DNA of 64,000 nucleotides. It comes from JAJRTA01 sp965603125. Its GTDB lineage: Bacteria; Zixibacteria; MSB-5A5; GN15; FEB-12. Positions within the stretch are counted from its first letter, which is position 1; each line of letters begins with the position of its first letter. This document shows, one piece after another, positions 51,885 to 61,360 of this stretch. The notes below the pieces were generated by a model, which saw only the letters and a list, made by a program, of their open reading frames with translations, was not told the DNA's origin and ran no database searches. Location: NCBI GenBank assembly GCA_965603125.1, contig CBFDBU010000014.1, positions 16,919 to 80,918 on the forward strand, read 5' to 3'. Made by a program: the position numbers and the translations under genes.

Positions 51885-54288
51885 CAACGCGCACCTCCGA
51901 ATAACCGCGGCCGGTAGGCCTTACTTCGACGAGTTCCTCGACCTGGTCCCTGATATCCTCAATATGTGTTATCAGCAGTATCTGGGGAAACCGGTTTTTC
52001 AGATTCCCCAGAGCCTTTATAATGAGATCCTTGCGCTCCGAATCCTGGGAACCGAACACCTCATCGAGGATAACGAACGACCGGCTCAGACCCGCCGAGT
52101 CGGTCAGGGCCAGCGAAATCGCCAGCCGCAGGCACAGGTTGGCAAGGTCCTTCTCGCCGCCGGAGAACCGCTCCACGCCGAAGAACTGCCCGCCGTCCAT
52201 GACTCGCAGATCATAGTTATCGTCCAGTTCGACCAGACTGTACTTGCCGTCGGTCATCTCAGAAAACAGACCACCGGCCAGATCGGCCAGGGTAGGTCGG
52301 ATACGGGCAATGAGATGCTTGCGGAACTCACCGAAAAGCCCGGCCAGTTTCTCACCATAGTAGCGGGCGCCACGGGTCTCTTCCAGGTCGGCCTCGAGTT
52401 TCCTGAGCGAGTCTCTCTGTTCGCGTTTTATTTCCAATTCCCGCTGGGTCAGTTCGAGTTCTTTGGAAATGGTGAGCAGGCTGCTGCGAGCGGATTCGGT
52501 CTCCCCTCTGGTTGTTTCCAGATTCGTCGTGGCCGCCTCATATGCTTCTTCTCTGTAATTGAGGTTCTCACGTTCCGCGAGCAGCATGTCGAGCGACTGC
52601 CGATTCGCTTTCAGCTTGCGCTGGAGTTCCTGAAGGCCTTTTTCCACCTGCGGTTTTCGAGTCAGACTGCCGGCCAGCCGGTCGCGTTTTGACTCGGCTT
52701 CCTCAAGGTGTGCCAGCCTGGTCGTGAGGTTATCGAACTCCCTCTGGTCAAACTCGGTTTCTTCCAGTTGACCGGCCAACTCCGAGATCTGCTTGTCCAG
52801 ACTTGCCAGACGGCGCGAAATGTCTGCCGCCCTCTGCTGAAGTGAGCGATTCTCTTTTAAGAGCGCGTCGCGGTTGACGACCGCCTCGTATCTGGCATGG
52901 GCGTCTTTTTTCAACTCCTGAACCAGGTTCCGCAGTTTGTTGCCCTCTGCCAGTTTCGCTTCGAGCTTTGCCGCCGTGGATTGAAGGCTCTCTGTCATCT
53001 GGGACTGTTCACGTTCAAGATGTTCGCGGATGGCGGGCAGGTCGTCGCCCAGGGGACGGTGACAGCGATCACATACGGAATCCGGCCCGAACTCGGCGAT
53101 AGACTCCATCTGGTTGGCGAGCCGCTTGAGATCCTTGTCAAGAGCCACTTTGGCGCCCTGCAGGTGTGAGTATTCCTCTCTGGCCCGTTCAAGCATAGCC
53201 TCGTGGTCTTTCAGGCGTTCGGCAATGTCGGCGGGAATCCGGCCGACGGCGGTTTCGAGCGCCCCCAGGCGGTCCTTATTGGAAACTGTTACCTGTTGCG
53301 TTTGCTGGAGCTCCTGCCGGGTTTCCCTGGCCTGTACCTGCAAACCCGACTGGAGAGTAAGCATGCTCTTGTTTTCCTTGTGTCTTTCCAGGCTTGCCCT
53401 GATGACCGGCAGATCCCGCAGTTGCTTTTCGAGTTCTTTCAAGTCCCCCTCCGCGGTAGCCAACTCGGCCGCTTCCCGGGTCAGATTGTCCCTCTGCTCA
53501 TCGAGTGCCGCCAGGGCAGTTTGCTCAGCCTCGATCTTAGCTTCCCGTTGCAGCCAGGTTGACCTTGTCTCCTGAAGCTTTGAGAACCCCGAGACGGCTT
53601 GCTTCAGGATATTCTCAGCTTCTTTCAGCGCCGCGGCCTGAGTCTCCTTCCGGGAGTTCAGTTGCTCCAGGCTTTCGCTCAACTGCTCGATTCGGAACTG
53701 CACCTCCTGTGACTGTGCCAACTGCCGTTCCATGAAGGCTGCCTTTTCGGCTGCCAGTCGGGTATCTTCCTTGACCCGGCCGACGGCCTTGTCCAGCCGT
53801 TCGATGCCAAGCATCCCGGCCAGGTGGTCCCTTCTTTTCGACGGCTGGAGATCGGAGAGGGCGTTGAGTTCCTGCTGGCGAGCTAAGAAGGAAGTCATGA
53901 ACCCCCTGAAATCCAAACCTAAGAGCCGGCGTACGCAGGCCCTGGTCTCGTTTACTCCCACGCATTCCGGGGCCCCGTTGTGATACAGGCTCACCTCTGC
54001 TCTGCCGGAGCGACCCACCAGGCGACGGACCACGCGGTAGTTCTCGTCAGCCAGGCCGAATTCGAGGGCAACCTCGCAATTGTCGTTCGCCGATGCCGAC
54101 TGCGACTTTATTTCGTCTTTGCCGCTTCTGGCCGCCTGGTTACCGTAGAGAGCCCAGGCAACCGCCTCCACCAGAGAGGATTTACCCGCCCCGTTGGGGC
54201 CGATAATGCCGATCACCCGGTCCGGGAAACCGAGGCGGGCATTCCTGATCACCCGGAAGTTGCTGATTGTCAATGACATCAGACGCAT
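51868..54288 (-). CDS. sbcC: SbcC/Rad50-like ATPase with zinc hook
   Basis: An 806-residue SMC-like ATPase. Walker A IIGPNGAGKSSLVEAVAWAL (near 28-47), two long coiled coils with a central zinc hook VCDRCHRPLGDD (near 402-413), the signature FSGGEKDLANLCLRLAIS (near 707), Walker B SFVILDEVFGSQD and LLITHIEDIRDQVEELV. In known systems Rad50/SbcC works with the Mre11/SbcD nuclease on DNA ends and hairpins. No sbcD is adjacent: upstream is a non-coding region, and the coupled downstream gene encodes an SNase-type nuclease. It is shorter than E. coli SbcC and closer to Rad50 of other phyla. No strong ribosome site precedes the ATG. Confidence 0.9.
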   Translation of the reverse strand: MRLMSLTISNFRVIRNARLGFPDRVIGIIGPNGAGKSSLVEAVAWALYGNQAARSGKDEIKSQSASANDNCEVALEFGLADENYRVVRRLVGRSGRAEVSLYHNGAPECVGVNETRACVRRLLGLDFRGFMTSFLARQQELNALSDLQPSKRRDHLAGMLGIERLDKAVGRVKEDTRLAAEKAAFMERQLAQSQEVQFRIEQLSESLEQLNSRKETQAAALKEAENILKQAVSGFSKLQETRSTWLQREAKIEAEQTALAALDEQRDNLTREAAELATAEGDLKELEKQLRDLPVIRASLERHKENKSMLTLQSGLQVQARETRQELQQTQQVTVSNKDRLGALETAVGRIPADIAERLKDHEAMLERAREEYSHLQGAKVALDKDLKRLANQMESIAEFGPDSVCDRCHRPLGDDLPAIREHLEREQSQMTESLQSTAAKLEAKLAEGNKLRNLVQELKKDAHARYEAVVNRDALLKENRSLQQRAADISRRLASLDKQISELAGQLEETEFDQREFDNLTTRLAHLEEAESKRDRLAGSLTRKPQVEKGLQELQRKLKANRQSLDMLLAERENLNYREEAYEAATTNLETTRGETESARSSLLTISKELELTQRELEIKREQRDSLRKLEADLEETRGARYYGEKLAGLFGEFRKHLIARIRPTLADLAGGLFSEMTDGKYSLVELDDNYDLRVMDGGQFFGVERFSGGEKDLANLCLRLAISLALTDSAGLSRSFVILDEVFGSQDSERKDLIIKALGNLKNRFPQILLITHIEDIRDQVEELVEVRPTGRGYSEVRVDGSVV

Positions 54289-54454
54289 ATCAAGTTCTTA
54301 TGTACCGCATTTTCGGCTCATCTGTCAAGCATTCTTGGGGCAGACGGGGCATCTGCCGCCCACGGAAACTGCTTATCCTGCCGCCGAGACCGGTCGCCGT
54401 GGATTTGCGGGGGTGGAAATATATGGAAAATGTGGGAAAAAAGGCTCTTTTCTC

Positions 54455-54483
54455 TTGACAACACGGCGGAATAGTGTTATTTA
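54455..54483 (+). promoter_or_regulatory. Predicted promoter with a long leader to the dockerin protein gene
   Basis: TTGACA (54455-54460), exactly 17 bp, then TATTTA (54478-54483). If used for the gene at 55061 the leader would be about 570 nt. Confidence 0.5.
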
Positions 54484-54898
54484 TTGTTTGAGTGTGTGTC
54501 AGTTGCGTTCTGAGTCCGAGAGCCAACTTGTTGATTCAAGAGTGCAGCGACAACAAGTACCTGCTTTATGTAAACTCGATAATGTTTTTGAAACCAACCT
54601 GAATCCGTATAGGCTCAGGCGCGTTGGTGTGTTTTTTACATTTCTGCTGTTTTTCAGCGGAAAGATAGAGAGCGACCGGCGAGTTGCGGTTTCTTACATC
54701 TGAGAGTTTCCGTCCACAGTTTCTATCCATTGCCCTAACCGTTTGAACAACTGCCCACTTATTTTTGGTGGTTTACAATCAGGAGGTAATAAATAGACAA
54801 GAAACTGAAAATGAGAGTACGGAAGACTTGACATATTACTTACGGCAAAGACGGGGCTTTACATCTGTAAGCTCCGACTCCAAAAGAATAGGAAGAAT
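54484..54898 (+). other. Putative long leader region
   Basis: About 415 bp without a supported gene. It contains an isolated AGGAGGTAATAAATAG sequence (54781-54796) that has a good Shine-Dalgarno but no start codon at the right distance. A nested hairpin lies at about 54838-54871: CTTACGG pairs with CTGTAAG (one G-U) enclosing AAAG/CTTT. Nothing matched a riboswitch class I could name. Confidence 0.35.
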
Positions 54899-55060
54899 AT
54901 GAATTCGTTGACCGAAGTTACCATCCCGGCATTCCCTAGACACTCCTTGGGATGTGGCGGAACGCCTCATGACTGCCGACATGAATATGACGGCTGGTCC
55001 GGCGATCTGCCGGCTTCGAAAGACGAGTTTGAGCTTTTCCTGACTTTAAGGAGGAAATAA
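54899..55060 (+). CDS. Small upstream ORF (53 aa) abutting the dockerin gene
   Basis: ATG 54899 is preceded by AGGAAG (short spacing). The frame runs to a TAA at 55058-55060, directly before the ATG of the giant secreted protein. Its last codons (TTA AGG AGG AAA TAA) contain the ribosome-binding site of that gene, so translation of the small frame would pass over it. The peptide (with GCGGTPHDCRHEYDGWSGDL in the middle) resembles nothing I know. It could be a regulatory upstream ORF or chance. Confidence 0.35.
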   Translation: MNSLTEVTIPAFPRHSLGCGGTPHDCRHEYDGWSGDLPASKDEFELFLTLRRK

Positions 55061-58000
55061 ATGTTAAAAAGACTGATATTCGCAGTATTCGTGTTGGGTT
55101 TGTTCTTTACCCTAAACGGTACAGCAATCTCAGACAGCGCTCTAAAAGACTGGAGTGAACCGGCTTACGTGGCTCCAGTCGTCGATGCTGACGTGCCTCA
55201 GGAGTTCCAGCAGGCTCAGGCTCTGTATAAAGAGTTTGATCCGGCCGAACATCTATACGTCGGCGACGACTTTAATTTGATGCCCAGAGAGCGTTCCGGC
55301 TGGTTCTGCGGCGCACAGGTGCCCTACGGCAGCTACTCCTGGTTATGGCTTGTGCCGGACGGCGGAGATTCCGTCTACGCCAACCGGTTCGTGATGCCTC
55401 AGGGCCAGATGGGCTGTACCCTGACGTACGCCTGGGGCGTGGTGTACTACGGGAGCGGGGGCCTAAGCGTCGGTAATCCGACAATGCGCTGGTACCTGTG
55501 GGAAGACAACGGCTTCGGGCTTCCCGGCACGCTGTTGGATTCCGTGGACAGACTGATTATGGATCCAGCAACGACCACTGGCGCCTGGTGGCATGGGGTC
55601 GACTTCTCTCCCGCCAGCAATTCCACAGGCCTTTGGCATGTGTTCGACGAGGGTGAATCATACCTTGTTGGGTGGAAAACCGTCCAGGATCCTCAATCCG
55701 GTGTCGACGACGTCATCGGTACTATCTCTGATGACGCCGACGGCCCCTATCTTGGCGAGAAGCGCGGCGTCATGATGCGCGATAATGTCTGGGGGACGAT
55801 GTTCGATTTCTTCGGAGCAGAGCTCTGCCAGTGGATCGACATCGAGTACTGCGGCTGGGAAACGCCGCCTTCCGATTGCTATCAAAAGACGGAGTTCGAA
55901 GGGATCACCCATATTACTGCCCTCCCGCACTATGGCACCCTCACTGAGCAACGCTATCAGAGTTTCATAGCGACCAAGCGTGAAACCCTGTACTCGGTGG
56001 AAGTGTCCGTCTACGGCGGGGCGGCTGATCCTTTGTATCCGGGTGAAGGTGACGGCAGCCTCGACGTGTCCGTCGCGATTTACGACGACAACGCCGGCTT
56101 CCCCGGTGCTCAGGTCGGATCGATGGTCACCTGGCCCGGTGGCACCTATCCGTTATTCCCGTCGAACATCGAGTTTGACATGCTGGGAGAAAACGGCGGA
56201 GACAACTTCGTCTTTGAACCCGGTCAAATGTACCATATCGTGATCTCCACGAGCGGTATCGCGGGCCTCACCTATGAGTACATCGCGATAAACGTTGATT
56301 CTCCATCGGGTAGAGCGGGTTGGTTTGACACCCACGACACCGAGGGTGGCGGTAACATCTGGTACGTCAGCGGTTATGACTACGGCATCTTTGTCAATGT
56401 CTGTACCGACGCCTTTGACGAGTGCCAGTACTACTGGACCGGCTACTATGGCGGCTCTGTTTACCCGATTCCGGACGCCAACCCGATTCTCGGTTGGGGT
56501 CAGGCAATACCGACACAAGGCGACGAGTGCGCGGTTCGGTATATCGAGATCTGGATGTACCGCCATAGCGTTGGTGACGCCGAAAGGCCGGACATGTACA
56601 CCTACAACTCCGAGGTCAACGTCTACTCCGACGTGGACGGTGCGCCCGGTAACCTGCTTGGTCAGATAGTCCTGACACCACAGGATTACGCCGATGCAGG
56701 CTACACCGGCCCCGATTACTTCGGCTTTATTCCTATTCGCATATACGACCTGAACATAATCGTTCCTCCCGGCCAGTGCTTTATCGAGCTGCGGTCCTTG
56801 GCCCCGGACCAGGACCATGGTATCCGCTTGCTTATGGCTACTGACGGTGAAGGCCAGTACGCTGGAGGCCTCTGGTGCTATGCTCCGGCTTTTGGTGGCT
56901 GGCTTAACAACCCGTTTGGCTGGGTCGAGCCCGCCGCGGCTGATATCGAGGCGGAGATTTGCTGTATCCCGTACAGCGAACGTGACTGCTTCGAAAATGA
57001 GCGCGCGGGTGAGGACTGGTTCACCTACCAGCACGACTATGCTCGCAGCGGTGCTTCGTACAACTCTGTTGGCGAGCACCCCGAGTGTAATCTGAACGTG
57101 AACTGGTACTATGAGCACCCGTCCGATATGTCGTTATACAATAGCCCGGTAATCGTTGGCGACAAAGTGGCTACCGGCTTTGATTCACACTACAAGGTGT
57201 TCGACCTGAGTAGCGGCTCCGAGCTCTACACGCTCACGGGTCCCAACTTCGGGGCGTGTCGCAGTACTCCGACCGTGGCCGTGATCGACATCGAAGGCAC
57301 ACCGACGGAGGTGATCTTCATCGCCGGCGGTACATCTCAGGGCGTGGCCTGTCACGACTTCTCCGATGGCTCTTTGATCTGGGAGCGCGTTGTTACCGGT
57401 CCGTCCACCATGTATGGCTATGTTCTATACAGTTCCTTCACGGTTCTGACCATTGGCGACACCGAGGTTCTTTACTGGGCCACCGAGGACGGCAACATCA
57501 TGGCGGCTGAAGCCGCCACCGGCGCCCTGTACGCCGGTTGGACAGCCGGCCCCAACGGCAACCCGGTCAACGTCGGCATGCCGATAGCCAACAAGTCAGG
57601 TTGCACCGATGGTGAGTACCTGTACTTCGGCGCCTACACGGCCACCGTCGTGGATGGTGACATTTTCAAGGTCGACGGCGCCACCGGCGCGTACGAGACG
57701 CTTGTCATCCATGGCGGCGGCCTACAGGCCACCACTGTCTATCCTGATGGCCCGCAGGTTGGCGAAGGCTTCACTGGTGGGATCGCCTATGAGGACGGCA
57801 TTATCTATGCCAATAGCCGTATCTCTGATGCTGATCATCCGGGTGATGGTGTTCTCTATGCCATCAACACGGCTGACCTGTCGATCAAGTGGGCGGTCGC
57901 ATCGGCCCGTGTGTGGTTCGGTACGCCTGTTATCGACATGGCCAGGATCTATTGCGCTTACCTCTCCTACTGGGTGACCCCGCCCATTGGTGGCCAGGCG

Positions 58001-60121
58001 GCCGCCTTCAACAAAGAGACCGGCGCGTTTCTGTGGGCTTTTGAGCCGCCCGGGGGTGATGGTTACTGGTGCGACCCCCTGCTCACCTGTGAGCCATATG
58101 GCTATCCTGACCACCTCTTTCTCAACGGTCACCAGGGCTTCCTGAGTTGCGTCAACACCAGTGACGGCACCGAGATCTTCCGTCGTCGTTTTGACTACGG
58201 CGATTACTCGAGGTCTTGTGGTCTGGCGCTGAGCGCCACCCGTGACCTGGTAGCCCAGAATAACTTTGGCGGTCTTGCCTGCCTGAGTCTGGACCTTACT
58301 AAAGGTGACCGTCCGCGTCTGCAGATCCAGACCTACAATCCTGAGATGGCGGTTGAGTTTGGCGCTGCTACGAACCTCCCCGTAGAGACGCCTCCGCTTC
58401 TCTACAACAGTGGTTGTGCTGATCTCACGATCACCGCCATCACTGTCGATCTGGAATGCGACGACAACTACGTTCCTGAGTTCTCCGCAATGGCGGTTCG
58501 CCCTGACGTGATGGATCGTGCGTCCAGCATTGCCGACAAGCTCACCAAGGGCTTCGAGGCGAAGGCTCCACGCATGACCGAGTTTACGGACGATGACTTT
58601 GCGGTACGCTCCGAGCGCGGCGAGAAGATACTCAACGCCGGCGCGATGGTGCTTCCGGACGTCCTGAACGATCCCCCCATTCTTTTACCTGTGATGCCCT
58701 ACGCCCTGGGTGCGGATGAAGAGATCACGGTGACCTTCGACGTCAACCAATCGTTGATCTCCCGTGGTCCGCAGTACTTCTGTATCGAAGTTGAGAGTGA
58801 TGACCCCGACTTCTACCTGAACAGCGGCGCCTTCCCGGCCCCGACGGGCGACAACGACTTCCCGTCGATCTCCGTGACTCTCGTCGGCGGCTGCTTGCGG
58901 CAGTATGCTGAACTGGAGTTCGGTGAGGCGTCAGACAACGTTCAGTTGGTCTACAACACGGGTTGTCTGGGTGACGCCGACGATGGTCCGGGCTTCACGA
59001 TCAACGCTGACGCCGGCTCGTTCTTCCAGGGATCGTACGTCTATGCTATTACCCAGCACCGTTTGGCGACGGCTGCTCCGGATTGGCGGGGCCGCGGCGG
59101 CTTCCACCTGTCCATGCAGGCTGATCCGAACTGGTGTGACGGCATGTGCGCTCCGAACCTGACCGAAGACGTTCAGGTTGGTGAGATTTCCAGCGATGGT
59201 GAGACGTACGACCCGGTGTATGCCACTGTTGTGTGCAAGAGTTACCTCGACTCCTGTCAGAACTTTGACGACGGCACCGGCGTATACGTCTGGTACAATT
59301 ACGACTCTCCGTTCGATAACGACTCCACGATGGGCCTCTTTCTCAACACGCGCACTGTTGGTGCTAATGGGATAGCTGCCCTGGACGACTTCACGGTCGA
59401 AATCATGGAGGTTACCGAGCGTAACGACGCGGAAGTCCTCGGTTGGAAGTTCGGCGCTATCATTGACTACGATATCGGTAGTGACACGGCCGACATTGAC
59501 CGCGACGTTTCCACCGCCTGGGCTTACACCCTTGGCGGCGGCGGCGACGTGGTCTGGGGTGTCATCAAGTTACCGTTTGGTTGTGGTGAAGCCGACGGCG
59601 AGAACTACAACTTCGAGCCGATGAAGAACGTGGTTGCGATTGATGCCGGTCAGGCTCTGTGGGGTGACTTCTTCTGGGATTCCGCTTACCACTATATGAC
59701 ACTGGATCCCGGCGCCTACGGCCACAGTATCACAGGTTCCTTGGCCGACGACCAGGAGTTCTTCTGCACGATCACCGAGAATGACTTCGAAGGTCTGGAG
59801 ACCTACGTGTTTGCGGTGGCGCACTTCGCGATGCACGGCGTAACCGATCCCACGGTTTCCGATGAGTTCGGTCATATAGCGCTTCTGGCCAATAAGTGGT
59901 GCGGTTTTGGTCGCGGTGACGTCAACGACGATGGCGCAATTAACCTGGCAGACTTAGTCTGGCTGAACAATTACGTCCATGTTGATGGTCCGGGTCCGAT
60001 ACCGTTCATGCACTGCGGTGACGTTGACGGCACACCTGGTGTTGACGCCGGCGACGTTACTTTCATGATCGACTTCTACTTCGGCGATGGCGGCTGCCCG
60101 ATATCGGGTTGGGCGTTCTAA
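55061..60121 (+). CDS. Giant secreted protein with PQQ-like propeller and C-terminal dockerin
   Basis: A 1686-residue exported protein. AGGAGG precedes the ATG and the signal peptide is clear (LIFAVFVLGLFFTLNGTAIS). Residues 60-650 contain repeated beta-sandwich modules of the carbohydrate-binding/choice-of-anchor type (RYQSFIATKRETLYSVEVSV and similar). From 650 (DWFTYQHDYARSGASYN) to about 1090 is a PQQ-like beta-propeller. After a charged segment and further beta domains, the C-terminus (about 1616-1680) holds two dockerin-type calcium loops (GDVNDDGAINLADLVWLNNY and GDVDGTPGVDAGDVTFMIDF). The strong Gly/Asp codon bias in its 3' half suggests high expression. Role unknown; probably a surface or extracellular structural or binding protein. 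Confidence 0.85.
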   Translation: MLKRLIFAVFVLGLFFTLNGTAISDSALKDWSEPAYVAPVVDADVPQEFQQAQALYKEFDPAEHLYVGDDFNLMPRERSGWFCGAQVPYGSYSWLWLVPDGGDSVYANRFVMPQGQMGCTLTYAWGVVYYGSGGLSVGNPTMRWYLWEDNGFGLPGTLLDSVDRLIMDPATTTGAWWHGVDFSPASNSTGLWHVFDEGESYLVGWKTVQDPQSGVDDVIGTISDDADGPYLGEKRGVMMRDNVWGTMFDFFGAELCQWIDIEYCGWETPPSDCYQKTEFEGITHITALPHYGTLTEQRYQSFIATKRETLYSVEVSVYGGAADPLYPGEGDGSLDVSVAIYDDNAGFPGAQVGSMVTWPGGTYPLFPSNIEFDMLGENGGDNFVFEPGQMYHIVISTSGIAGLTYEYIAINVDSPSGRAGWFDTHDTEGGGNIWYVSGYDYGIFVNVCTDAFDECQYYWTGYYGGSVYPIPDANPILGWGQAIPTQGDECAVRYIEIWMYRHSVGDAERPDMYTYNSEVNVYSDVDGAPGNLLGQIVLTPQDYADAGYTGPDYFGFIPIRIYDLNIIVPPGQCFIELRSLAPDQDHGIRLLMATDGEGQYAGGLWCYAPAFGGWLNNPFGWVEPAAADIEAEICCIPYSERDCFENERAGEDWFTYQHDYARSGASYNSVGEHPECNLNVNWYYEHPSDMSLYNSPVIVGDKVATGFDSHYKVFDLSSGSELYTLTGPNFGACRSTPTVAVIDIEGTPTEVIFIAGGTSQGVACHDFSDGSLIWERVVTGPSTMYGYVLYSSFTVLTIGDTEVLYWATEDGNIMAAEAATGALYAGWTAGPNGNPVNVGMPIANKSGCTDGEYLYFGAYTATVVDGDIFKVDGATGAYETLVIHGGGLQATTVYPDGPQVGEGFTGGIAYEDGIIYANSRISDADHPGDGVLYAINTADLSIKWAVASARVWFGTPVIDMARIYCAYLSYWVTPPIGGQAAAFNKETGAFLWAFEPPGGDGYWCDPLLTCEPYGYPDHLFLNGHQGFLSCVNTSDGTEIFRRRFDYGDYSRSCGLALSATRDLVAQNNFGGLACLSLDLTKGDRPRLQIQTYNPEMAVEFGAATNLPVETPPLLYNSGCADLTITAITVDLECDDNYVPEFSAMAVRPDVMDRASSIADKLTKGFEAKAPRMTEFTDDDFAVRSERGEKILNAGAMVLPDVLNDPPILLPVMPYALGADEEITVTFDVNQSLISRGPQYFCIEVESDDPDFYLNSGAFPAPTGDNDFPSISVTLVGGCLRQYAELEFGEASDNVQLVYNTGCLGDADDGPGFTINADAGSFFQGSYVYAITQHRLATAAPDWRGRGGFHLSMQADPNWCDGMCAPNLTEDVQVGEISSDGETYDPVYATVVCKSYLDSCQNFDDGTGVYVWYNYDSPFDNDSTMGLFLNTRTVGANGIAALDDFTVEIMEVTERNDAEVLGWKFGAIIDYDIGSDTADIDRDVSTAWAYTLGGGGDVVWGVIKLPFGCGEADGENYNFEPMKNVVAIDAGQALWGDFFWDSAYHYMTLDPGAYGHSITGSLADDQEFFCTITENDFEGLETYVFAVAHFAMHGVTDPTVSDEFGHIALLANKWCGFGRGDVNDDGAINLADLVWLNNYVHVDGPGPIPFMHCGDVDGTPGVDAGDVTFMIDFYFGDGGCPISGWAF

Positions 60122-60148
60122 TTTGACGCTACTGTCGATCAAATGAAT

Positions 60149-60184
60149 AAAGAAGCGAGGATTCGTTCCTCGCTTCTTTTTTTT
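60149..60184 (+). terminator. Strong terminator after the dockerin protein gene
   Basis: A 12-bp stem, AAAGAAGCGAGG-type arm (60149-60160) pairing with CCTCGCTTCTTT (60168-60179), followed by a continuous T-run to 60184. It begins 27 bp past the stop. Confidence 0.92.
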
Positions 60185-60237
60185 GCCCCGGCATTTTGAA
60201 ACCCTGCCGCGTTGCATTCCGCGGTTGGAGGACTATA

Positions 60238-61227
60238 TTGACGCTGATGATGGAAAGCGGCAACGGAAACCGGGATTCGAGAGGGAACAAACGGCGCGGC
60301 GTTCATTCACAGCATGGACCTTCGGAGGGCTGCTCAGCCTGTCCCCGCAAGTGCGGGGCCGACAGGTCGTCCGACAGACTCGGCTACTGTGAGACCCCAA
60401 ACGGATTCGCCATCGCCTCGATCTGCGCTCATCGGGGAGAGGAACCGATCCTCTCCGGAACACACGGTATCTGCAACATCTTCTTCGCCCACTGCAACCT
60501 CCAGTGCATCTACTGCCAGAACCACGATATCAGTTCTAACCGGATACCTGCGTCCGTCTACGATATGGAGCTTTCGGAAATCATCCGTCAGGTTGAGACC
60601 ATTCTCGACGCAGGCGCGACCGGTGTCGGGTTTGTATCTCCGTCGCACTTCGTGCCGCAGATGCTGACGATCATGGATGCTCTTCGTGCTCGTGGCAGGC
60701 GGCCGACATACGTTTTCAACACCAACGGCTACGACCGCCGGCAAACGATAACGTCACTGGAGGGTCTCGTCGATGTCTACCTGCCCGACCTGAAATACAT
60801 GGATGACGCTCTCGCCCTGAGATACTCCGATGTCGAGGATTACATGGCGACGGCAACGGCAGCTATCAAGGAGATGTTTCGCCAGAAGGGCAGTGAGCTG
60901 ACGCTCGACGGGGACGGCCTGGTCACCAGCGGCCTGATTATCCGTCACCTGGTCCTTCCGGGGCAGGTTGACAACAGCAAGGCGGTGCTCCGGTTTATCG
61001 CCAGGGAGCTCTCGCCGGACGTCCACGTATCCCTCATGTCCCAGTACCACCCGACCCCGGCGGTCGCACACCACCCCACCTTAGGGCGAGGCCTCACCCG
61101 GGATGAGTACGACGAAGTGCTTGATGAGTTCGAGAACCTGGGTCTGCATCGAGGCTGGCGGCAGGACCTGTCGAGCCCCAGTCACTATCTCCCCGATTTC
61201 TTCCGGCGACATCCATTCGAGGAATGA
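60238..61227 (+). CDS. PflX-like radical SAM protein (COG1313 type)
   Basis: A 329-residue iron-sulfur protein. TTG 60238 follows GGAGGA at 5-6 nt; a longer in-frame TTG at 60196 falls next to the terminator and is rejected. The N-terminus has CSACPRKCGADRSSDRLGYC, an extra Cys cluster typical of this group, and the radical-SAM motif is CNLQCIYCQN (C86, C90, C93). FVSPSHFVPQM, VFNTNGYDRRQTI, VDVYLPDLKYMDD, GLIIRHLVLPG and SLMSQYHP are group hallmarks. It is related to pyruvate-formate-lyase-activating enzymes, but the target is unknown. No glycyl-radical enzyme gene is adjacent. Confidence 0.85.
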   Translation: MTLMMESGNGNRDSRGNKRRGVHSQHGPSEGCSACPRKCGADRSSDRLGYCETPNGFAIASICAHRGEEPILSGTHGICNIFFAHCNLQCIYCQNHDISSNRIPASVYDMELSEIIRQVETILDAGATGVGFVSPSHFVPQMLTIMDALRARGRRPTYVFNTNGYDRRQTITSLEGLVDVYLPDLKYMDDALALRYSDVEDYMATATAAIKEMFRQKGSELTLDGDGLVTSGLIIRHLVLPGQVDNSKAVLRFIARELSPDVHVSLMSQYHPTPAVAHHPTLGRGLTRDEYDEVLDEFENLGLHRGWRQDLSSPSHYLPDFFRRHPFEE

Positions 61228-61360
61228 ACATGGACAGGCCGAAGGCATCGCCCGGCGATGAGCTGAAACCGCTCGGACGCCGCACCTGCATGGAAGACCA
61301 ATTGTGTCCTGTGCGGCGGTGACCTATATTTGACTTGTGGTACCTTTCTGCAGACGCCAT

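Noticed and set aside
54781..54831. Leader peptide behind the AGGAGG at 54781
   Set aside because: No ATG, GTG or TTG lies at a suitable distance; the first in-frame start would need ATA, so I do not call a gene.
54820..54900. Possible c-di-GMP (GEMM-type) riboswitch before the dockerin gene
   Set aside because: GGCAAAGACGGGGC recalls part of the GEMM motif, but the paired GACGCAAAGCC and tetraloop-receptor segments are missing.
61279..61317. GCCGCAC/GTGCGGC inverted repeat between the radical SAM and VanY-like genes
   Set aside because: The 25-nt loop and absence of a T-tract make a terminator unlikely, and no operator context is evident.
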